Under the pieces are notes generated by a model that made no database searches, was not told the DNA's origin, and was given only the letters and a program-made list of their open reading frames with translations. From Streptomyces sp. NBC_01335 (GTDB taxonomy: Bacteria > Actinomycetota > Actinomycetes > Streptomycetales > Streptomycetaceae): 64,000 bases of DNA. The translations under genes were made by a program, and so were the position numbers. This document shows positions 57,938-64,000 of the stretch, one piece after another (positions within the stretch are counted from its first letter, which is position 1; every line of letters begins with the position of its first letter). The stretch is taken from the NCBI RefSeq assembly GCF_035953295.1, contig NZ_CP108370.1:2604001-2668000 (forward strand), in the 5' to 3' direction.

Positions 57938-58342
57938 GTGACAGAGAACCCGCGCGACACGCTTCAGGAGCAGACCTTCTACGAGCAGGTCGGCGGCGAG
58001 GCGACCTTCCGGCGCCTGGTGCACCGCTTCTACGAGGGAGTGGCCCAGGACCCGCTGCTGCGGCCGATGTACCCGGAGGAGGACCTGGGTCCGGCCGAGG
58101 AGCGGTTCGCGCTCTTCCTGATGCAGTACTGGGGCGGCCCCCGGACGTACAGCGACCACCGCGGCCACCCCCGGCTGCGGATGCGGCACCAGCCGTTCCG
58201 GGTGGACCGGGCGGCGCACGACGCCTGGCTCGCCAACATGCGGGTGGCCCTGGACGAGCTCGACCTCGCCCCCGAGCACGAGCAGCAGCTGTGGTCCTAC
58301 CTCACGTACGCGGCGGCCTCGATGGTGAACACGGCCGACTGA
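57938..58342 (+). CDS. glbO: Group II truncated hemoglobin (trHbO)
   Basis: A 134-aa heme protein that binds oxygen and may detoxify NO or peroxide near the membrane. It aligns closely with mycobacterial GlbO through QYWGGPRTYSDHRGHPRLRM. Key residues by that alignment: Tyr32 (B10), Tyr45 (CD1), proximal His84 (RMRHQPFR) and Trp97 (G8). All are conserved, so ligand binding should be normal. The GTG at 57938 has GGAG close upstream. It starts 40 bp after the MFS stop in the same orientation. Confidence 0.95.
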   Translation: MTENPRDTLQEQTFYEQVGGEATFRRLVHRFYEGVAQDPLLRPMYPEEDLGPAEERFALFLMQYWGGPRTYSDHRGHPRLRMRHQPFRVDRAAHDAWLANMRVALDELDLAPEHEQQLWSYLTYAAASMVNTAD

Positions 58343-58421
58343 GCCACCGGCGGCGGCCAGGCCGGCGGGGGGTCTCAGCGCCGCCCGACCTGACGCACGC
58401 GTGGGGGCCGGCGCGGGATTC

Positions 58422-59141
58422 TCAGCGCCGGCCGACCGACACCTGGAGCGCCCCGAGCCCGCCGCTGCCCTCGGCGCGCAGCGCGACGGAGCCGTACGGA
58501 GTCCGTAGGCGCAGCCAGGAACCCGCCGACAGCAGGCTGACCGGGAAGTCCGGCTGGGGGCGGAGGAAGCCGAGCGACTGGGCGGCGTGCACGGCACGCA
58601 GCGGGAGCGGGGTCCCGCCGACCTGCCGGGACCAGATCTCGCGGCCGATCAGATCGCGTTCGGCCCGGGTACGGCGCTCCTCGGGCAGCGCCTCGTCGCG
58701 GGCGCGGAACTCGCCGACGGCTGTGGTCAGCGCGGTACGCAGGTCCAGCGGACCCGGCAGGCCCGGTATCTCGCGCCAGGGGCCGCGCGGCGGCAGCAGC
58801 CCGGTCCAGGGCGGTCCGGTGACGGGGGCGGGCAGGACGCCGGCGCCTCCGTCGGAGTCCTCGGGACCTTCGGGGCCTTCGGGGCCGAGGGTCTCCAGGA
58901 ACTCCCCCGCCGACACCGTGATGTCGAAGGTCTCGGGGTTCCCGGTTCCGGCCAGGCGGGCGGTACGGATCGCCAGCACGTCGAACGACGGCGGGCGCCC
59001 GAACACGGCCAGCGCCCCGCCGGCCGCCTGGAGGCGGACGGCGGCGGCGCGGTCGTAGTGGAGCAGCCGGCCGAGGAAGGCGGCGAGGTCCGCCGCCTCC
59101 CTCGCGTCGGCGAAGAGCACGGAGTGCACGGGCATGGTCAT
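58422..59141 (-). CDS. Conserved protein of unknown function, coupled to a thioesterase gene
   Basis: A 239-aa soluble protein. Visible parts are a start like SVLFADAREAADLAAFLGRL, then YDRAAAVRLQAAGGALAVFG and FDVLAIRTARLAG. A Gly/Pro/Glu-rich linker (LETLGPEGPEGPEDSDGG) follows. The end (LRLRTPYGSVALRAEG) looks beta-rich. I recognise it only as a family kept in Streptomyces at this position, with no known activity. Its ATG (59141) overlaps the stop of the thioesterase gene as ATGA, so both are translated from one mRNA with ettA upstream. Confidence 0.85.
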   Translation of the reverse strand: MTMPVHSVLFADAREAADLAAFLGRLLHYDRAAAVRLQAAGGALAVFGRPPSFDVLAIRTARLAGTGNPETFDITVSAGEFLETLGPEGPEGPEDSDGGAGVLPAPVTGPPWTGLLPPRGPWREIPGLPGPLDLRTALTTAVGEFRARDEALPEERRTRAERDLIGREIWSRQVGGTPLPLRAVHAAQSLGFLRPQPDFPVSLLSAGSWLRLRTPYGSVALRAEGSGGLGALQVSVGRR

Positions 59142-59560
59142 GCCGCGGCGGGCTCCTGCTCCATGTACTCCTGGAGGAAGAGCTTCTCCTCGGCGGAGAT
59201 CCGCCGGGGCCGCCCTTCCTCCAGGTTGTAGGGCACGACGACCGTGGAGGCCCGCACGTACACCAGATCCGCGTCCTTGATCTCGTACGCGATCGTCAGG
59301 GACGCCGCGCCGAGCTTGGTGACCCAGGACTCGACGGTGACCGGCGCGTGGCGGTGGACCAGCGGCCGGAGGTAGTCGATCTCGTGGCGGGCCACGACGG
59401 AACCGCCCGCGAAGGACGGCGAACCGTCCCCAGGCGCCAGCCGGAACATGAAGTCGACGCGCGCCTCCTCCAGGTAGCGGAGGAAGACCACGTTGTTGAC
59501 ATGGCCGAAGGCGTCCATGTCCGACCAGCGCAGCGGGCAGGGGTAGAGGTGACGGGCCAC
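59138..59560 (-). CDS. Hotdog-fold acyl-CoA thioesterase (4HBT family)
   Basis: A 140-aa single hotdog domain of the YbgC/4HBT type that hydrolyses acyl-CoA. The active-site segment is PLRWSDMDAFGHVNNVVFLR with Asp16 at the catalytic position. LEEARVDFM and ARHEIDYLRPLVHRHAPVTV follow. Length is normal for the family. The GTG at 59560 lies 5 bp after the ettA stop, and its own stop overlaps the next gene. The fatty or aromatic substrate is not clear from sequence. Confidence 0.92.
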   Translation of the reverse strand: MARHLYPCPLRWSDMDAFGHVNNVVFLRYLEEARVDFMFRLAPGDGSPSFAGGSVVARHEIDYLRPLVHRHAPVTVESWVTKLGAASLTIAYEIKDADLVYVRASTVVVPYNLEEGRPRRISAEEKLFLQEYMEQEPAAA

Positions 59561-59565
59561 GGTGA

Positions 59566-61230
<1,665 letters not shown>

Positions 61231-61469
61231 GAGAAACCGTCCGGCAGCAATAGAGGTGTGGGCAGATACACCCCATCTTGCCTGACGACAAGCCCACGGG
61301 GGAAACCCGTCCCACCCGGGGCCGCTGACCTGGGCTGCGTCGGGGGCCGGAAGCGGCGGCAAAGGCGACATCGCCGGACGAGACGCCGCCGGAAGCCGCT
61401 GAACGCCACTGGAAACCGCCGGAGGCCGCCGCCGGGCGTCGCCGGGTGATCCCGGCACGGGGGGCGCGT

Positions 61470-61538
61470 GCGGGGTACGTGCGGACGTCTCGGGTACGTG
61501 CGGTGCGTACGGACGCCGCGCGTACGTGCGGGTACGTG
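61470..61538. repeat. Short direct repeats around gtacgtgcg
   Basis: At least four copies of gtacgtgcg or close variants occur between 61470 and 61538, directly next to the terminator of the surface-protein gene. Together with that terminator they account for most of the 447-bp gap between ettA and the adhesin gene. The remaining part (61231-61465) must carry the ettA promoter. Confidence 0.65.
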
Positions 61539-61582
61539 CGAAGGCCCCGCACCCCCGGGGAGTCCGGGGGTCGGGGCCTTCG
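61539..61582 (-). terminator. Long interrupted hairpin terminator of the surface-protein gene
   Basis: Outer stem cgaaggccccg (61539-61549) pairs with 61572-61582. Inner stem acccccgg (61551-61558) pairs with ccgggggt (61564-61571). One base is unpaired. Confidence 0.85.
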
Positions 61583-61677
61583 GTCGTACGGTCCTGCGTC
61601 GGCACAGCGGTCGTGCCGCCCTGCCGCTTTGCCGTTACGGCGCGGTGCGCGCGGTCACCGCGCGCACCCGGCGGCCA

Positions 61678-63198
61678 CTACTGGGCGCCGGCGGCCGACT
61701 TCTTGCGGCGGAGGAAGAACACCGCGCCGCCACCGAGGACGACGAGCACGACGGCGACGCCGGCGATGACCGGGGTCGCGCTGGAGCCACCGGTGGCGGC
61801 GAGGTCGCCCTCACCACCGCCGGTCAGGTCGGCGACAGCGGCGGTCGCGGCGGGGCTCGGCGAGGCGCCGGTCTGCGTGTCGGTGCCCTCGTCGCCGGGG
61901 GCCGGGGTCGAGGCGGTGACGCAGTCGAGCACGCCCTTGAAGTTCTGCTTGAAGTCGTTGTCGACTCCGGAGACCGTGATGTCGTACGCCTTGTCCTCGG
62001 CGACGGCGACCGGCACGGTCTTCGTGCCGCCGGCCTCGACGGTGTAGACGTCACCGGCGTCGAACGTGAACGTGAAGGGCTGGTCGCCGCTGTTGGTCAC
62101 GGTGAGGTCCACGCTGCCCTTGGCGCAGTTCTTCTGCGCGGTCACCGCGGGAACCGGGCCCTTGGCGGCCCAGGTGGCGGCGGCCTGCGCGGAGACGACG
62201 GACTCACTGGAGCCCGCCAGGATCTGCGTCTGGCTGGTGGTGGTCACGCCGGTGAAGACACGGCCGACCGGTACGGAGGTGGTGGCCTGCACGGTGAGTG
62301 CGGCGGAACCGTCCGCGGCGCCCTTCGGCACGTCGAAGTAGAGCTCGGTGCCGTCGGTCGCCTTCGAGACGGGGTTGCCGTCCTTGTCGGTGATCTTGAT
62401 GCCGCTGGCGACGGCGTCGGCGGGCGGGGCCACCGCTGCCTCGGCGGCGTCGGTGTGGACGGTGACCGGACCGAGCAGGCCGCCGGCCTGACCGGAGACC
62501 ACGGCCGGGCTCAGGGTGAGCGACGCCTGGGGCTCGGCCGAGTTCTGGGCCGCGCCCTGGAGGTAGTCGGCGAGCTTCTCGGCGTCGTCGTTCACCGCGG
62601 TGACGTCGGCGTTGTCCGAGAACCGCCAGATGGCGACCTGGGTGCCGGCGGCGGCGGTGCCCTCGGTCAGCGGGCCGGTGTGGGCCGCCTTCGCGAGCGA
62701 GGCGAGGTCGTCGACCTGCGGGTAGGAGTGTTCGAGGATCCAGCGGATGCGGCCGGCGTTGTCGTTCTTGCCGAGCGAGGAGTCCGCCCAGGGGGTCTCC
62801 TGGTACTGCGCCGACCCCTGAGTGGGGTTGTGGATGTCGATGCAGTAGGTCTTGAGCTTGCCGCCGCCGTCGACGGTCATCTCGAAGAGACCGGCGGAGA
62901 CCCGCTGGTCGTCCGCTCCGGGCGTCTTGATGACGGCCTTGTCGAACGTCTTCAGCCCGTCCAGGACGGCGGTCGCGCCGCCCTGGTGCTGAGGTGCCTC
63001 GTCGGCCGCCGCCGCGCCCGCGCCGGTGAGGGCGCCCGCAGCGACGAGACCGGTGACCAGTGCGGTGGAGGCCAGGCGGGCGAGCCCGTTGCCCCGTCCC
63101 CGCAGCGACCGACGCGTGGCCCGACCGGCGCCGAGGGCCGGGTCGGTCGCTATGTCGGAATCTTGAAGCGCTGAAATCTCAGAAAACGCAGAAGTCAC
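61678..63198 (-). CDS. Cys-Gln thioester-forming surface protein with LAxTG sorting signal
   Basis: A cell-wall-anchored protein. The 506-aa product has a long signal peptide (basic start, helix ASTALVTGLVAAGALTGAG, cleavage near residue 65). A thioester domain follows. Cys119 (KTYCIDIHN) and Gln187 (GTQVAIWRFSD) are placed to form the internal Cys-Gln thioester seen in Gram-positive adhesins. Ig-like beta domains cover about 220-420, then a Thr/Ser/Pro/Ala wall-spanning stretch. The sorting signal is LAATG at 466-470 with a membrane helix and RRKK tail, fitting class E sortase substrates of Streptomyces. The GTG at 63198 has GGAGGGG upstream. No sortase gene is nearby. Adhesion to a host or surface is inferred from related domains. 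Confidence 0.93.
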   Translation of the reverse strand: MTSAFSEISALQDSDIATDPALGAGRATRRSLRGRGNGLARLASTALVTGLVAAGALTGAGAAAADEAPQHQGGATAVLDGLKTFDKAVIKTPGADDQRVSAGLFEMTVDGGGKLKTYCIDIHNPTQGSAQYQETPWADSSLGKNDNAGRIRWILEHSYPQVDDLASLAKAAHTGPLTEGTAAAGTQVAIWRFSDNADVTAVNDDAEKLADYLQGAAQNSAEPQASLTLSPAVVSGQAGGLLGPVTVHTDAAEAAVAPPADAVASGIKITDKDGNPVSKATDGTELYFDVPKGAADGSAALTVQATTSVPVGRVFTGVTTTSQTQILAGSSESVVSAQAAATWAAKGPVPAVTAQKNCAKGSVDLTVTNSGDQPFTFTFDAGDVYTVEAGGTKTVPVAVAEDKAYDITVSGVDNDFKQNFKGVLDCVTASTPAPGDEGTDTQTGASPSPAATAAVADLTGGGEGDLAATGGSSATPVIAGVAVVLVVLGGGAVFFLRRKKSAAGAQ

Positions 63199-63443
63199 AG
63201 AATTCCCCTCCGGGGCGGAGCCCTCGCGCTCGGTGCGCGTGTGGGGAGTGCCCCGCCGAAAGACTCAAGTGCCCATGAGTACGGGGGAATCCTATGGACG
63301 GGGGCCAGAACCGCTCCCCCGTCTTACGGTCGCACAACCATTCCGAATCGCAATCGTTATCGCCGCCACTCCCGCCCCACGGAGTGCGACGAAAACCATC
63401 AGCACCCCGTCACCAACCGTGCACCGAGCGCACTTCGGCACCC

Positions 63444-64000
63444 TCAGGTGGCCGACGTGAGCCCCAGGGGCCGTTTCTGACGGCTCGTCGGCTTGCGGGG
63501 CCGCGCTGCCGCACGCGGAGCCCCTGCCGCCCTCGTGCGACTCGCCTCCTCGCCGGCGGGCCCGATCTCCCAGGAGGGACCGTCACCGGCCGGTTCGCTC
63601 GCGAAAACCGGACCGCCGGCGTCCTGTCCCCCAGGCCCTCCCGGGCCTGTGCCGGGTCTCGTACGCGCGCCCCCGCCTGCGCCGGTACCGACCCCCGTAC
63701 CCATGTCCCCGCCCACGCCCTCACCGACCCCCGTACCCATGCCCGCGCTTGCGTCCGTGCCTGCCTCCATGCCTGTCTCCGCACCGAACGGGGGCTCGCG
63801 TCGGGTCGCGCGCCGGAACGCGGCGGAGCCCCGGTTCAGGTCGTGTCCCACCGCCACCGCCTCGACGTCCACGAACGTCCGGCGTACGCCCTCGCGTTCC
63901 TCCTCCCGGACCTTCAGCCGGCCGTGCACCAGCAGTGGTTCGCCCACGGAGACGGAGGCCGCCACGTTCGACGCGAGGCCCCGCCAGGCCCACACCGTGT
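63444..64000 (-). CDS. ssbB: Single-stranded DNA-binding protein, C-terminal part (cut by window edge)
   Basis: The 3' part of an SSB gene; its start lies right of the window. The visible OB-fold half reads TVWAWRGLASNVAASVSVGE, LLVHGRLKVREEEREGVRRT and VDVEAVAVGHDLNRGSAAFR. A low-complexity Gly/Thr/Met linker with GMGTGVGEGVGG-type repeats follows, then a basic end, RKPTSRQKRPLGLTSAT. The acidic DDDxPF tip of ordinary SSB is missing. That agrees with SsbB of Streptomyces (SCO2683), the paralogue needed for chromosome segregation in sporulation, which I recall lies next to the ettA region. The 245-bp gap before the adhesin gene shows no other gene. Confidence 0.88.
   Translation of the reverse strand, partial: TVWAWRGLASNVAASVSVGEPLLVHGRLKVREEEREGVRRTFVDVEAVAVGHDLNRGSAAFRRATRREPPFGAETGMEAGTDASAGMGTGVGEGVGGDMGTGVGTGAGGGARTRPGTGPGGPGGQDAGGPVFASEPAGDGPSWEIGPAGEEASRTRAAGAPRAAARPRKPTSRQKRPLGLTSAT

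Overview
The window is high-GC actinobacterial chromosome and almost certainly Streptomyces. Codons are strongly GC-biased at third positions. GTG and TTG starts are common. The gene content matches the Streptomyces core: trigger factor, Fe-type SodF with a Nur box, the csn chitosan-oligosaccharide operon with CsnR, PknG with GlnX/GlnH-like partners, a thioester surface protein with an LAxTG sorting signal, EttA and SsbB. From memory the order resembles the tig-to-ssbB stretch of S. coelicolor (around SCO2620 to SCO2683). There is no prophage, integrase, IS element, CRISPR array or biosynthetic cluster. It reads as core chromosome with some variable genes.

Layout. 0.2-7.9 kb: tig, tRNA-Pro(TGG), tRNA-Gly(TCC), a 64-aa membrane protein, an acyltransferase-3 membrane protein, a SpoIIE-type membrane phosphatase, a Nei-type DNA glycosylase and rpiB. 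8.1-13.7 kb: three paralogous amino-acid permeases on the + strand, with bioY on the - strand between the first two. 13.9-18.5 kb: sodF, then a PLP decarboxylase overlapping an MFS sugar-type symporter, then a DsbA-fold oxidoreductase. 18.6-30.2 kb: two PepN aminopeptidase paralogues flanking an AbiEi/DUF559-like protein with an internal heptapeptide repeat, a large secreted subtilase and asd. 30.4-35.3 kb: a small exported protein, malQ, an HNH endonuclease and an MscS channel. 35.5-42.2 kb: the csnREFGHK operon, with the CsnR palindrome just before csnR.

42.5-54.3 kb is the most interesting part. It is one + strand run of seven genes: a four-TM sensor (GlnX-like), a membrane-anchored solute-binding protein (GlnH-like), a coiled-coil protein, PknG, a PP2C phosphatase, a vWA protein and an FHA protein. 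The first five are joined by 4-nt start/stop overlaps or short gaps. Zinc ribbons occur at the N-termini of kinase, phosphatase and FHA protein. I read this as one amino-acid-sensing Ser/Thr phosphorylation module carrying its own sensor, writer, eraser and reader.

54.3-64 kb: a PCMT-type methyltransferase, a LysR regulator divergent from an MFS exporter, a group II truncated hemoglobin, a conserved unknown gene coupled to a hotdog thioesterase and ettA, a thioester surface adhesin, and the 3' part of ssbB cut by the window edge.

Short tandem repeats appear both between genes and inside genes (21-bp, 15-bp and 9-bp units). Those inside genes keep the reading frame and create charged or Pro/Gly-rich peptide repeats. 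Strong inverted repeats mark many gene ends.
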